From positions 868,001-932,000 of the forward strand of contig NZ_CP054212.1 of the NCBI RefSeq assembly GCF_013285385.1: DNA of 64,000 nucleotides, written 5' to 3'. This DNA is from Paramixta manurensis. GTDB taxonomy: Bacteria > Pseudomonadota > Gammaproteobacteria > Enterobacterales > Enterobacteriaceae. The notes beneath the pieces were generated by a model, which saw only the letters and a program-made list of their open reading frames with translations, did not search any database and had not been told where the DNA came from. Both the position numbers and the translations under genes were made by a program. Positions 51,593-60,868 of the stretch are shown piece by piece (positions within the stretch are counted from its first letter, which is position 1; each line of letters starts with the position of its first letter).

Positions 51593-52204
51593 TTAATCCT
51601 GTTCTGTTGCCTGCGCCAACGCGCGATAGCGTTGATTTAATTCGGCAACAAGCGGCAGCACCGCATCGGGCGAACCGCTGTTATCTATAACATCGTCCGC
51701 CACGGCAAGGCGCGCTTCACGCGTTGCCTGGGCGGCCAAAATACTGTGTGCCTGTTCGCGACTGATATGATCGCGCGCCATGGTGCGTTCCAACTGAATC
51801 TCAGGCGCAACATCTACCACCAATACGCGATCTGCTTCACGATGCAAGTTGTTTTCTACCAGCAGCGGTACCACCCATAAGCACCACTTCGAATGGGCGG
51901 CCGCCAGTTGGCGACGCGTTTCCGCATGAATTAACGGATGCAATAATCCATTTAACCAGGCTTTATCCGGCGGCGAGCTAAAAATTCTTGCCCGCAGATT
52001 GGCGCGGTTTAGTGACCCGTCGCTATTTAACATTCCTGCACCGAACTGCCTGACTATGGCCTCCAGCGCGGGCTGGCCAGGTTCGACAACCCGCCTTGCG
52101 ATAACGTCGGCATCAATAACATCTACGCCTAGCCGGGCAAAGGCTTGTGCAACGGTGCTTTTTCCGCTGCCGATGCCACCGGTCAGCGCGACGGTATAGC
52201 GCAT
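51593..52204 (-). CDS. coaE: Dephospho-CoA kinase CoaE
   Basis: 203 residues (E. coli 206). P-loop ALTGGIGSGKSTVAQAFA at residues 7-22 and the DVAPEIQLERTMARDHIS region are intact. It phosphorylates dephospho-CoA in the last step of coenzyme A synthesis. First gene of the minus-strand unit with zapD and yacG, divergent from guaC across 238 bases. Confidence 0.95.
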   Translation of the reverse strand: MRYTVALTGGIGSGKSTVAQAFARLGVDVIDADVIARRVVEPGQPALEAIVRQFGAGMLNSDGSLNRANLRARIFSSPPDKAWLNGLLHPLIHAETRRQLAAAHSKWCLWVVPLLVENNLHREADRVLVVDVAPEIQLERTMARDHISREQAHSILAAQATREARLAVADDVIDNSGSPDAVLPLVAELNQRYRALAQATEQD

Positions 52205-52349
52205 AAGTTTCTGTATCCGGTTATCTTTGCGGCAACTCTTTTTCGACCCATTCGCGGCATCAGTGCCGGAAATTCGGGCGCTCGATCACAAAGAAAATTT
52301 TCAGGTAAATTTATGGGATTGTAGCGTAAATAAAGCAACTTTCGCAGTC

Positions 52350-52377
52350 TTGTCGGCGCGTTTTTAGCGCGTATGAT
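52350..52377 (+). promoter_or_regulatory. Putative guaC promoter
   Basis: TTGTCG (52350-52355), 16-base spacer, TATGAT (52372-52377). It lies 65 bases before the guaC start, and the leader then holds AGGAA as ribosome site. The pair is near consensus. Confidence 0.6.
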
Positions 52378-52442
52378 AGTTTCACTGGAGCTGGCTGCAG
52401 CACCCGATCTCCCGATCGTCGCCAAAAACCAGGAAAGTTGTT

Positions 52443-53483
52443 ATGCGTATTGAAGAAGATTTAAAACTCGGTTTTAAAGATGTACTGATCCGCCCTAAGC
52501 GTTCCACGCTAAAAAGCCGCTCGCAGGTAGAGCTTGAGCGCCAATTTACCTTTAAACATTCCGGTGTTGCCTGGTCAGGCGTGCCGGTTATCGCCGCCAA
52601 TATGGATACTGTTGGGACTTTCCGTATGGCCGAGGCGCTGGCTTCATTCGATATTCTTACCGCCGTACACAAGCATTACAGCGTGCAGCAGTGGCAGGAG
52701 TTTGTCCAGCGCGCGCCGGAGAATGTTCTCAAGCATGTGATGGTTTCTACCGGTACGTCCGATGCCGACTTCACCAAAATGCAGCAGATCCTGGCGTTAT
52801 CTCCGGCGCTGAACTTTATCTGTATTGATGTTGCTAATGGCTACTCCGAGCATTTTGTCGAGTTTTTACAACGCGCGCGTGAAGCATGCCCGGGCAAAAC
52901 CATTTGTGCCGGTAACGTGGTCACCGGCGAGATGGTCGAAGAGCTGATCCTCTCCGGTGCGGATATCGTTAAGGTTGGGATTGGGCCGGGTTCGGTATGT
53001 ACTACCCGGGTGAAAACCGGCGTAGGTTATCCGCAGCTTTCGGCAGTAATTGAATGCGCCGATGCGGCACACGGTTTGGGCGGGCAAATTGTCAGCGACG
53101 GCGGTTGTGCCGTGCCGGGCGATGTGGCGAAAGCATTTGGCGGCGGCGCGGATTTCGTGATGCTCGGCGGGATGCTGGCGGGTCATGACGAATGCGAAGG
53201 AACAATTGTCGAAGAAAACGGTGAACAGTTTATGCTGTTTTACGGCATGAGCTCGGAGTCGGCGATGAAACGTCACGTTGGCGGCGTCGCGGAATATCGT
53301 GCGGCGGAAGGAAAAACCGTGAAGTTACCGCTGCGCGGCCCGGTTGATGCCACTGCACGCGATATTCTCGGTGGCTTGCGCTCGGCCTGTACCTATGTTG
53401 GCGCAGAACGGTTAAAGGAACTGACCAAACGCACCACCTTTATCCGGGTTGCCGAGCAAGAAAACCGCCTGTTTAACCGCTAA
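52443..53483 (+). CDS. guaC: GMP reductase GuaC
   Basis: 346 residues (E. coli 347). IMPDH-like barrel without CBS domains: FKDVLIRPKRSTLKSRSQVE at the N-terminus and the catalytic loop GIGPGSVCTTRVKTGVG with the active Cys near residue 186, then SDGGCAVPGDVAKAFGGGAD. Converts GMP to IMP with NADPH, returning guanine nucleotides to the pool. A hairpin follows at 53504-53523. Confidence 0.96.
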   Translation: MRIEEDLKLGFKDVLIRPKRSTLKSRSQVELERQFTFKHSGVAWSGVPVIAANMDTVGTFRMAEALASFDILTAVHKHYSVQQWQEFVQRAPENVLKHVMVSTGTSDADFTKMQQILALSPALNFICIDVANGYSEHFVEFLQRAREACPGKTICAGNVVTGEMVEELILSGADIVKVGIGPGSVCTTRVKTGVGYPQLSAVIECADAAHGLGGQIVSDGGCAVPGDVAKAFGGGADFVMLGGMLAGHDECEGTIVEENGEQFMLFYGMSSESAMKRHVGGVAEYRAAEGKTVKLPLRGPVDATARDILGGLRSACTYVGAERLKELTKRTTFIRVAEQENRLFNR

Positions 53484-53503
53484 TTATGCGGGGATTCCGG
53501 AGT

Positions 53504-53523
53504 TGGCCGGAGGTTTCCGGCCA
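53504..53523. terminator. Hairpin between guaC and hofC
   Basis: TGGCCGGA, loop GGTT, TCCGGCCA, an 8-bp GC-rich perfect stem in the convergent gap. No T run is present on the plus side, so intrinsic termination is uncertain. Confidence 0.4.
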
Positions 53524-53553
53524 TACCGGGCGAGTATCCCGCTCACAACGGCT

Positions 53554-54753
53554 CTACCCCAACGCATCGCCCAATCCAAAAATGGGCAGATACATAGCAA
53601 TCACCAGCGTACCGACAATTCCGCCAATCACCACCATCATTAATGGCTCCAGCGTTGCCGCTAACGTATCGGCTAGCTCATCCGTATGGTTCTGATGCCA
53701 TTGTGCTAAACGGGCCAGTAGTTCTTCCAGCGCCCCCGATTCTTCACCGACTTTAACTAACTGGTAGCATAACGGCGTAAATAGCGTATGCCCGACCAGC
53801 GCCTGATGTAATGGCAGACCGCTGGCGATGTGCTGTTGCAACTGGTGAATCGCTTCGCGCCAAAGTTGCCCGGAGACGGTTTTCTCTACCGCTTCCAGCC
53901 CCTGTAGTAAGGTTAAACCTGCGCGTTGAGTTAGCGTTAAAGTGGTAAATATCTGGCTAAGCTGGCTACCGCGCCACAAACGAGAAATGAGCGGTAAACG
54001 TAAAAGGAGGCGTTGTTCCCGGCGTTGCCAGGCAACAGAGCGCTTACGTTGATAGCGCCATAGCACGCCACTCGCAACGCTGGCTAACAGCATCGGAAGC
54101 GCCAGTTGTTGTAACCCACTTGAGAGTTGCATAACCAGCGCGGTAAAAGCCGGTAACGGCGCGTTAAAGGCGCGGTAGATAGTGACAAACTCCGGCAGCA
54201 CAAACAGCAGCATGCCAGCGGTGACGGCCAATGCAATGCATAAAATAAACAGCGGGTAACGCAATGCTTTGATGACTTTTTTCTGTAACTGTTGTTGGCG
54301 CTCCTGTTGCTGCGCCAGCCGTGCGCAGCATTCTGTTAGTTGCCCGGTTAACTCGCCAACCTGCATCAACGCAGGGAAGAGGGGAGAAAACACCATCGGC
54401 CAGCGAGCTAAGGCCTGTGAAAACGGCACGCCTTGCGCCACCTCGCGGTGCAACTCTGTCAATAGCGCGCGCCAGCCCGGATGCGCATGATTCTCGCCAA
54501 GCTGCTTTAGGCTTTCAGACAAGGTAATGCCCGCCCTAAGCAGGGTAGAAAGCTGATGCAAAAAAGTGATTTTTTGCGTTTGCCGCCAGTCTCGGGCGCG
54601 ATAGCGTCTACCACGCGTGCAGTTTAACGGTGCGTAGTCGCGGGTTAGCAGCAGTGTTATCACTTGCTGGGTAGGTTGGACCAGCAGTTCGCCCTGAACC
54701 CTATCACCTCGCGCATCCAGCGCTTGCCAACGATAAAGTGTACAACTAGTCAT
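53554..54753 (-). CDS. hofC: Type IV pilus inner-membrane platform protein HofC (PilC family)
   Basis: 399 residues from the ATG giving MTSCTLYRWQALDARGDRVQ, overlapping the hofB end by 8 bases; E. coli HofC has 400. Two GspF domains are visible, each with helical repeats (FLHQLSTLLRAGITLSESLK; FTTLTLTQRAGLTLLQGLEA), separated by membrane spans, plus a C-terminal span with PLMMVVIGGIVGTLVIAMYL. It anchors the assembly ATPase HofB and the pilin PpdD. Expression in many enterics is low. Confidence 0.92.
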   Translation of the reverse strand: MTSCTLYRWQALDARGDRVQGELLVQPTQQVITLLLTRDYAPLNCTRGRRYRARDWRQTQKITFLHQLSTLLRAGITLSESLKQLGENHAHPGWRALLTELHREVAQGVPFSQALARWPMVFSPLFPALMQVGELTGQLTECCARLAQQQERQQQLQKKVIKALRYPLFILCIALAVTAGMLLFVLPEFVTIYRAFNAPLPAFTALVMQLSSGLQQLALPMLLASVASGVLWRYQRKRSVAWQRREQRLLLRLPLISRLWRGSQLSQIFTTLTLTQRAGLTLLQGLEAVEKTVSGQLWREAIHQLQQHIASGLPLHQALVGHTLFTPLCYQLVKVGEESGALEELLARLAQWHQNHTDELADTLAATLEPLMMVVIGGIVGTLVIAMYLPIFGLGDALG

Positions 54754-56149
54754 CGACAAGGCCCACGACACGATTTACCTCCTCCAGCGTGGTTTCCCCT
54801 CGGCTTACCGCATGCAGACCTTCAACAAACAGCGAGTTCATTCCCTGTTGTTTTGCCAGTTCGGTCAACATTTCAACGGGGCTATGGTTTGCAATGGCAT
54901 TCTGTAACTTCGCGTTTATCGGCAGCAGTTCAAACAGCGCCAGGCGACCATAATACCCGGAAAAGCAGTGATGGCAGCCGGCAGCACGCCACGTTTGCAG
55001 CGTACCAGGCCACAGCGCCGAGGGAATGTGTGCAACCGCGGTTGCCGGTTGCCGACAGCGTGGACACAGCCGACGAACCAAGCGTTGGGCGATCACCAGT
55101 TTTAACGCGGAACCGAGTAAGTAGCCAGGGATGCCCATTTGGCTAAGCCGCGTAATGGTTTCGCAGGTAGAGTTAGTGTGCAACGTCGACAGGACTAAGT
55201 GCCCGGTTTGCGCTGCTTTTACCGCAATCTCAGCCGTTTCGCCGTCGCGTATTTCGCCAAGCATAATGACATCCGGGTCTTGGCGGAGTAGCGCGCGCAG
55301 CACAAGATGAAAGTCGAGGCCGGTCTTGAGATTGATTTGCGTCTGATTAACGCCAGCCAGTGGAATCTCTATCGGATCCTCGACACTGCTTAGGTTTCTG
55401 CCCGGTTGGTTTAACGCGTTCAGGCCGCTATATAAGGTAAAGGTTTTCCCGCTACCGGTAGGGCCGGTGACTAAAATTAGCCCTTGCGGCCGGGCCAGCG
55501 CCTGGCGATAACGGCTTAATGCGGCTGACGACATCCCGAGCGTGTCTAACTCCAGTGGCTGTGATTCGTTTTGCAGCACGCGTATTACCGCCTTTTCTCC
55601 GAAACGGATCGGCAGCGTAGAGAGACGAAAGGATTCGGCGTTACCGGCAATAGGGTGCGTAAACTGCCCATCTTGTGGGATGCGTCGCTCCGCAACATCC
55701 AGATTCGCCAATATTTTCAGGCGTGCAATCATTGCCGCCGGAGAAAGTTCGCGCGGTGCCGGTAAGATTTGTAAAACACCATCAATGCGTAAACGGATAC
55801 GTAAGCCATGCAATTGAGGCTCTATATGAATATCGGAGGCGCGTTTTTGTACTGCCGTTGCTAATAGCTGCTCCACCCGTTCAATTGCGCTTTCCTGTGA
55901 AATGTCGCGCTTCAACGTTTGCGAGGCATCCTGTTCGCGTTCATGAGCGGATAAATGCTGCTCCAAACGCGCCGCAGGCCACTGCTCACATTCGACATCC
56001 AACTGACTGGCGAAACGCAATGCTTCGAGCACTTGTGCCGATGGCGTTTCAGCCATGGCGATTTTTATTTTTTGCGCCGTTTGTTCCAGTATTGCGATTT
56101 GATAACGCTGGCACAGCGCCTCAAGCGTTCGCTGTTGATGGCTCATCAT
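54746..56149 (-). CDS. hofB: Type IV pilus assembly ATPase HofB (GspE/PilB family)
   Basis: 467 residues (E. coli 461). Walker A VTGPTGSGKTFTLYSGL, the Asp box SSVEDPIE, Walker B VIMLGEIRDGETAEIAV and the His box GHLVLSTLHTNST are all intact. A C4 zinc site appears as CPRCRQPA and CHHC. It powers pilus extension. Starts at an ATG overlapping the ppdD stop (ATGA). Confidence 0.94.
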   Translation of the reverse strand: MMSHQQRTLEALCQRYQIAILEQTAQKIKIAMAETPSAQVLEALRFASQLDVECEQWPAARLEQHLSAHEREQDASQTLKRDISQESAIERVEQLLATAVQKRASDIHIEPQLHGLRIRLRIDGVLQILPAPRELSPAAMIARLKILANLDVAERRIPQDGQFTHPIAGNAESFRLSTLPIRFGEKAVIRVLQNESQPLELDTLGMSSAALSRYRQALARPQGLILVTGPTGSGKTFTLYSGLNALNQPGRNLSSVEDPIEIPLAGVNQTQINLKTGLDFHLVLRALLRQDPDVIMLGEIRDGETAEIAVKAAQTGHLVLSTLHTNSTCETITRLSQMGIPGYLLGSALKLVIAQRLVRRLCPRCRQPATAVAHIPSALWPGTLQTWRAAGCHHCFSGYYGRLALFELLPINAKLQNAIANHSPVEMLTELAKQQGMNSLFVEGLHAVSRGETTLEEVNRVVGLVDD

Positions 56150-56595
56150 TGCGCCTGCGCGTCGTCAAAACGGAATACATCACGGCAATTATCCCGCAGA
56201 CCAGTATTCTCGCTGGCGCAGTCACGTTGCCATACCATACTTCCTTCATTATTGTTCCACTGAGGCGTCACGGTCACAGTCAGGCCATTAAGACTCTCTT
56301 GCCCCACCAACGTAATGATACCACCACTCACCGTTAACCCGCTGACATAGCGTGAACCTTTGGGCTCCGGAATACCCTGGTTACCGGCATTACAGGCTGC
56401 AATGCCTCCGTGCTCAACGGCGCAGAGTTCTACGGCCGTTTTATACGGCACCATGGTTTGCAACATATCGGTAAGCGCGGCTTTGCGCAGGTAGTTTTGA
56501 TAAGCCGGTAAGCCAATCGCGCTAAGGATGGCAACAATACCAATCACAATCATCAGTTCAATCAGCGTAAACCCGCCTTCATTTTCCTTTTTCAT
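56146..56595 (-). CDS. ppdD: Major type IV prepilin PpdD
   Basis: 149 residues from the ATG at 56595 with AAGGAG 7 bases upstream; a longer frame to 56646 is not supported. The short leader MKKENEGG is cut before FTLIELMIVIGIVAILSAIG, the standard prepilin peptidase site with Glu5. Cysteines near the middle and C-terminus probably form disulfides. The C-terminus (CRDVFRFDDAQAQ) matches E. coli PpdD. First gene of ppdD-hofB-hofC. Confidence 0.94.
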   Translation of the reverse strand: MKKENEGGFTLIELMIVIGIVAILSAIGLPAYQNYLRKAALTDMLQTMVPYKTAVELCAVEHGGIAACNAGNQGIPEPKGSRYVSGLTVSGGIITLVGQESLNGLTVTVTPQWNNNEGSMVWQRDCASENTGLRDNCRDVFRFDDAQAQ

Positions 56596-56761
56596 CTGCT
56601 TCTCCTTGTTGATCGCGTGCTCATGCTGACGCTGAAGAAAAGGCAATACCAGCAGGTGTGTGAGTGAATGGAAGGCGTCGCCAGAAATTTATTCTGCTGT
56701 TGCATGGGTAACAGAAAGGTTGCGCGCAACGGCTCAAGCTGAGATAGCGGAAGATAAAATG

Positions 56762-56784
56762 AAAACGGCCGCGAGGAGCGGCCG
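56762..56784 (-). terminator. Terminator of nadC
   Basis: On the minus strand CGGCCGC, loop TCCTC, GCGGCCG, then TTTTC. It starts about 15 bases after the nadC stop. GC-rich stem with a short T tail. Confidence 0.8.
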
Positions 56785-56798
56785 AGCGTTAAGCGTGA

Positions 56799-57689
56799 TT
56801 AGCGAAAGCGCATAGAAAGATCTAGCGCGCGAATATGCTTGGTCAGCGCACCAACGGAAATATAGTCGACGCCGGTTTCGGCAAAGGTGCGCAGCGTCTC
56901 ATCGGTCACATTGCCGGAAACCTCTAACAAAGCGCGGCCTGCGGTGATCTGCACCGCTTCGCGCATCTGCTCAACGGTAAAGTTATCCAGCATGACAATA
57001 TCGGCCCCAACGGCCAGCGCTTGCTCAAGCTCGGCAATAGATTCTACTTCTACTTCGATCGGAACATCCGGATGCAGCCACAGGGCCTTTTCTACCGCGT
57101 CTCGGATAGAGCCAGTGGCAATAATATGGTTCTCTTTGATTAAAAAGGCATCCGACAAGCCCAACCGATGGTTATTACCGCCACCGCACAACACCGCATA
57201 CTTCAGTGCGGTACGTAAACCGGGCAGCGTTTTGCGGGTATCCAGTAATTGTGTGCGGGTGCCTTCCAACTGCGCGACATAATGGCTGACTTCGGTAGCG
57301 ACGCCGGAGAGCATTTGTACGAAGTTTAACGCAGTGCGCTCAGCCGTTAACAGCAGCCGGGCCGGCCCTTCTATTTCAAACAGGACTTGGTTGACGTGAA
57401 TGGCATCGCCATCTTTCACCTGCCAGTTTACTTGTGCGCGATTGCCCAATTGAATAAAGATTTCTTCCACCCAGCGTTTACCACAGAAAACACCGGCTTC
57501 ACGGGTAATCACAGTAGCGTGCGCCTGTTTGTCGGAGGGAAGCAGGCTGGCGGTAATGTCGTTATCGGCATCAACTTCGCCGCCCAGGTCTTCCCGAAGC
57601 GCTTGGGCTACGCTAGCGGGGATATCGTGCTCAACACGCTCCAGCAAATCAGCGCGACGGCTGACCGGATCGTAGCGGCGAGTGGTCAT
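56799..57689 (-). CDS. nadC: Quinolinate phosphoribosyltransferase NadC
   Basis: 296 residues from the ATG giving MTTRRYDPVSRRADLLERVE, with CGGAG 7 bases upstream; E. coli has 297. Active-site blocks are TALNFVQMLSGVAT, LLDTRKTLPGLRTALKYAVL and KENHIIATGSI, ending ISVGALTKHIRALDLSM. It converts quinolinate and PRPP to nicotinate mononucleotide in NAD synthesis. Divergent from ampD. Confidence 0.96.
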   Translation of the reverse strand: MTTRRYDPVSRRADLLERVEHDIPASVAQALREDLGGEVDADNDITASLLPSDKQAHATVITREAGVFCGKRWVEEIFIQLGNRAQVNWQVKDGDAIHVNQVLFEIEGPARLLLTAERTALNFVQMLSGVATEVSHYVAQLEGTRTQLLDTRKTLPGLRTALKYAVLCGGGNNHRLGLSDAFLIKENHIIATGSIRDAVEKALWLHPDVPIEVEVESIAELEQALAVGADIVMLDNFTVEQMREAVQITAGRALLEVSGNVTDETLRTFAETGVDYISVGALTKHIRALDLSMRFR

Positions 57690-57926
57690 GAAACACTCCG
57701 AAAGTCGGACAAGAAAGTTCAATCACTCTAACCGGTTTATTACGCGGTTACCAGCGTAAATCAGGATAAAAGTTTAGTATCCTGAACATGCCGCTAAGGC
57801 ACATTTAGAACTGTTGCGGTCATTTTTTTACCTCATGATATAGCGAGGCGTTAGAAGACACATCACATGATAATGTCGAGAAAAATCATGCTACTCTGAC
57901 GGAAAGGTTAATAAGGAGAGCGAGGC

Positions 57927-58502
57927 ATGCAGTTGCAAGAAGGCTGGATTGTCGGTGCCCGGCGTGTGATATCGCCGCATTTTAATTTTCGCCCGGAAGG
58001 GGAGGCGCCTTCGCTATTAGTGATTCATAACATCAGCCTGCCGCCTGGGGAGTTTGGCGGCCCGTGGATTGACGCGTTATTCACCGGCACGCTCGATCCG
58101 GATCACCATCCTTTTTTCGCTGAAATTTGGCAATTGCGCGTCTCCGCGCACTGCCTGATCCGCCGTGATGGTGAAATTGTGCAATACGTTCCCTTCGACA
58201 GGCGCGCCTGGCATGCGGGTATCTCCTGTTATCAGGGGCGCGATAACTGTAATGATTTTTCGATCGGTATTGAGTTAGAAGGAACCGACACCTTGCCGTA
58301 TACGCCAGAGCAATATGCAGCGCTGCAGTCGGTGACACGGCTACTAATGCAACACTATCCGATCACGCCAACACAGATTACCGGCCATAGCGATATTGCG
58401 CCGGAGCGTAAAACCGATCCCGGTCCCGCTTTTGATTGGGATACTTTTCGCCGGGGCTTAGGTGAATCCAACAACCCCATGACGCCGGAGCAAGAGGTAT
58501 GA
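57927..58502 (+). CDS. ampD: N-acetyl-anhydromuramyl-L-alanine amidase AmpD
   Basis: 191 residues (E. coli 183), AAGGAG 8 bases before the ATG. Zinc ligands are visible as His in LVIHNISLPPGEFGG, His in ITGHSDIAPERKTDPGPAF and the Asp in KTDPGP. It is the cytosolic amidase that recycles anhydromuropeptides and, by clearing them, keeps ampC beta-lactamase induction low where ampR-ampC exist. No ampC/ampR lies in this window. Overlaps ampE by ATGA. Confidence 0.96.
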   Translation: MQLQEGWIVGARRVISPHFNFRPEGEAPSLLVIHNISLPPGEFGGPWIDALFTGTLDPDHHPFFAEIWQLRVSAHCLIRRDGEIVQYVPFDRRAWHAGISCYQGRDNCNDFSIGIELEGTDTLPYTPEQYAALQSVTRLLMQHYPITPTQITGHSDIAPERKTDPGPAFDWDTFRRGLGESNNPMTPEQEV

Positions 58503-59353
58503 CGCTATTTAGTCTGTTATTGGTTTTAGGTTGGGAACGCCTGTTTAAAATGGGTGAACACTGGCAGCTTGACCATCGTCTGGCGCCGCTATTCCAACGG
58601 CGTCATCGTTTTTCTCTGTTTCGGACTCTGTTGATGACGCTGGTCGCGATGGCGATAGTGCTGGTGGTGATTTTGTCGCTGCGTGGGCTGTTTTTCGGCG
58701 TGGTGCAATTGCTGTTTTGGATTCTGGTCGGATTGTTATGCATTGGTGCGGGATCGGTCCGGCTGCATTATCACGCGTATTTAAAAGCAGCCAGCCATCA
58801 GGATGACCATGCGCGTGAGGCGATGGCGGAAGAGCTGACGTTAATCCACGGCATGCCGGTTGATTGCGATGAACGCGAATACCTGCGTGAACTTCAGAAC
58901 GCACTGGTATGGATTAACTTCCGCTTCTACCTTGCGCCGTTGTTTTGGTTTGTCGTCGGTGGCCCCTACGGACCGGTATTGTTGGTCGGCTATGCTTTTC
59001 TCCGCGCCTGGCAGAGCTGGCTGGCGCGCCATCACACCCCGTTGGAGCGTTCACAGTCCGGCATTGATGCGGTTTTACATCTTGTGGACTGGGTCCCGGT
59101 TCGTTTAGCGGGCGTGGCGTACGCATTGTTGGGGCACGGCGAACGCGCGCTTCCGGCATGGTTCGCTTCACTTGGCGATCGCCATAGCTCGCAATACCAA
59201 GTCCTGACCGGCTTAGCGCAGTACTCGCTAGCGCGCGAGCCACATCTTGATAAGGTCGAAACGCCGCGCGTGGCGGTAACATTGGTGAAGAGAGTCTCGT
59301 TGGTATTAGTGGTGGTGGTGGCGCTATTAACGATTTACGGCACGCTGGTTTAG
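58499..59353 (+). CDS. ampE: Inner membrane protein AmpE
   Basis: 284 residues, the E. coli length. Starts MTLFSLLLVLGWERLFKMGE. Hydrophobic spans lie near residues 44-62, 65-85, 145-165 and at the C-terminus (about 262-282). The central part contains CDEREYLRELQNALVWINFR and FWFVVGGPYGPVLLVGYAFL, family motifs. It is linked to ampD in a two-gene unit and was proposed as a sensory or transport protein; its biochemical role is unclear. Confidence 0.93.
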   Translation: MTLFSLLLVLGWERLFKMGEHWQLDHRLAPLFQRRHRFSLFRTLLMTLVAMAIVLVVILSLRGLFFGVVQLLFWILVGLLCIGAGSVRLHYHAYLKAASHQDDHAREAMAEELTLIHGMPVDCDEREYLRELQNALVWINFRFYLAPLFWFVVGGPYGPVLLVGYAFLRAWQSWLARHHTPLERSQSGIDAVLHLVDWVPVRLAGVAYALLGHGERALPAWFASLGDRHSSQYQVLTGLAQYSLAREPHLDKVETPRVAVTLVKRVSLVLVVVVALLTIYGTLV

Positions 59354-59366
59354 TCAGTAGAAATAA

Positions 59367-59391
59367 ACCGGCCGACGTGATGTCGGCCGGC
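59367..59391 (-). terminator. Terminator of aroP (convergent with ampE)
   Basis: CCGGCCGAC, loop of 5, GTCGGCCGG forms a perfect 9-bp stem at 59368-59390. Read on the minus strand it is followed by TTTATTT, so it best serves aroP; on the plus strand the tail is CAAATAC. Confidence 0.75.
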
Positions 59392-59398
59392 AAATACA

Positions 59399-60757
59399 CT
59401 ATGACGCTTTTTGCGCTCTATTTTTTATCATATAGCCAATGGCTAAGATGACCAGCCAAACCGGAATTAACCACACCGAAATCGCCATCCCCGGCGTCAT
59501 CAGCATGATCACCAGAATAGCCGCCAGAAAGACCAGGCAAATCCAGTTACCCGCTGGGTAGAACAGCGCTTTAAAACGCGTGGTCACGCCCTGCTGATTT
59601 TTCTTTTTGCGGAATTTCAAGTGAGCAAGGCTAATCATCGCCCAGTTGATAACCAGCGCCGAAACCACCAGCGCCATCAACAGGCCCAGTGCCTCGCCCG
59701 GCATCAGGTAGTTAATCAGTACGCAGATAGCGGTGGCGATTGCAGAGACGCCAATCGCAACATAAGGTACGCCGCGTTTGTCCACCTTCAGCAACGCTTT
59801 CGGGCCGTTCCCTTGTTGCGCCAGGCCGTACAGCATACGGCTGTTACAGTAAACGCAGCTATTGTAAACCGACAGCGCCGCCGTCAGGATGACAACGTTC
59901 AGGGCATTTGCCACCAAACTATCGCCCAATTCATGGAAAATCATCACAAAAGGGCTACCGCCTTCAACGACTTTGGTCCATGGATAAAGCGACAGCAGCA
60001 CTGCCAGCGAACCAATGTAAAAAATCAGGATGCGGTAAAGCACTTGATTGGTCGCTTTCGGAATACTTTTTTCCGGTTCATCCGCTTCCGCCGCGGTGAT
60101 ACCCACCAGCTCCAGCCCGCCAAACGAGAACATCAACACTGCCATCGCCATCACCAGGCCATTGACGCCGTTCGGGAAAAAGCCGCCCTTAGCCCAAATA
60201 TTGCTCACGCTGGCTTCTGGCCCGCCGTGCCCGCTAAACAGCAGCCAGCCGCCGAAGATAATCATGCCGATGACCGCCACCACTTTAATAATGGCAAACC
60301 AGAACTCCATTTCGCCATACACTTTGACGTTGGAGAGGTTGATAGCATTGATCAATAAGAAGAATGCCGCCGCGGATACCCAGGTAGGAATTTCCGGCCA
60401 CCAGTACTGTACATAAATCCCTACCGCCGAGAGCTCCGCCATGGCGACCAGCACATACAGCACCCAATAGTTCCAGCCCGACGCGAAACCGGCAAAGTTA
60501 CCCCAGTATTTATAAGCGAAGTGGCTAAAGGACCCCGCAACTGGCTCTTCCACCACCATTTCGCCTAACTGACGCATAATCATAAAGGCAATAAATCCGC
60601 CAATGGCGTAGCCAAGCAGTACGGAAGGGCCGGCCATTTTGATCGTCTGTGCGATCCCCAGAAAAAGGCCCGTCCCCACGGCACCACCCAACGCGATCAA
60701 CTGAATATGACGGTTCTTTAAGCCCCGTTTCAGCGTCTCGCCTTGCTGTTGTTCCAT
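59399..60757 (-). CDS. aroP: Aromatic amino acid permease AroP
   Basis: 452 residues (E. coli 456). Amino acid-polyamine-organocation family with 12 hydrophobic spans. Starts MEQQQGETLKRGLKNRHIQL and has IALGGAVGTGLFLGIAQTIK in the first span, the FSHFAYKYWGNFAGFASGWN loop and VGITAAEADEPEKSIPKATN. It imports Phe, Tyr and Trp. The upstream region carries TyrR-like boxes. Very similar paralogs (PheP) exist, but the position beside pdhR favours AroP. Confidence 0.93.
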   Translation of the reverse strand: MEQQQGETLKRGLKNRHIQLIALGGAVGTGLFLGIAQTIKMAGPSVLLGYAIGGFIAFMIMRQLGEMVVEEPVAGSFSHFAYKYWGNFAGFASGWNYWVLYVLVAMAELSAVGIYVQYWWPEIPTWVSAAAFFLLINAINLSNVKVYGEMEFWFAIIKVVAVIGMIIFGGWLLFSGHGGPEASVSNIWAKGGFFPNGVNGLVMAMAVLMFSFGGLELVGITAAEADEPEKSIPKATNQVLYRILIFYIGSLAVLLSLYPWTKVVEGGSPFVMIFHELGDSLVANALNVVILTAALSVYNSCVYCNSRMLYGLAQQGNGPKALLKVDKRGVPYVAIGVSAIATAICVLINYLMPGEALGLLMALVVSALVINWAMISLAHLKFRKKKNQQGVTTRFKALFYPAGNWICLVFLAAILVIMLMTPGMAISVWLIPVWLVILAIGYMIKNRAQKAS

Positions 60758-60788
60758 ATAAAACCTCGTGATGTATTTATTTTTTTGC

Positions 60789-60802
60789 GCCGGTTAACCG
60801 GC
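60789..60802. repeat. Palindrome in the aroP leader
   Basis: GCCGGTTAACCGGC, a perfect 14-bp palindrome in the 5' untranslated region of aroP, about 32 bases before the start codon. Significance unknown. Confidence 0.5.
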
Positions 60803-60827
60803 ACCTTACTGACGGGCTACCTGCCGC

Positions 60828-60868
60828 TGTAAGCGTATTATTACAAATAACGTATTGATTATTTTACA
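60828..60868 (-). promoter_or_regulatory. Putative TyrR boxes of aroP
   Basis: TGTAAG-N6-ATTACA (60828-60845) matches the TyrR consensus TGTAAA-N6-TTTACA at 10 of 12 positions. A weaker one, CGTATT-N6-TTTACA, lies at 60851-60868 with its centre 23 bases away, the usual distance for paired TyrR boxes. A TAATAAT that could serve as the aroP -10 overlaps the first box, fitting repression. Confidence 0.55.
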
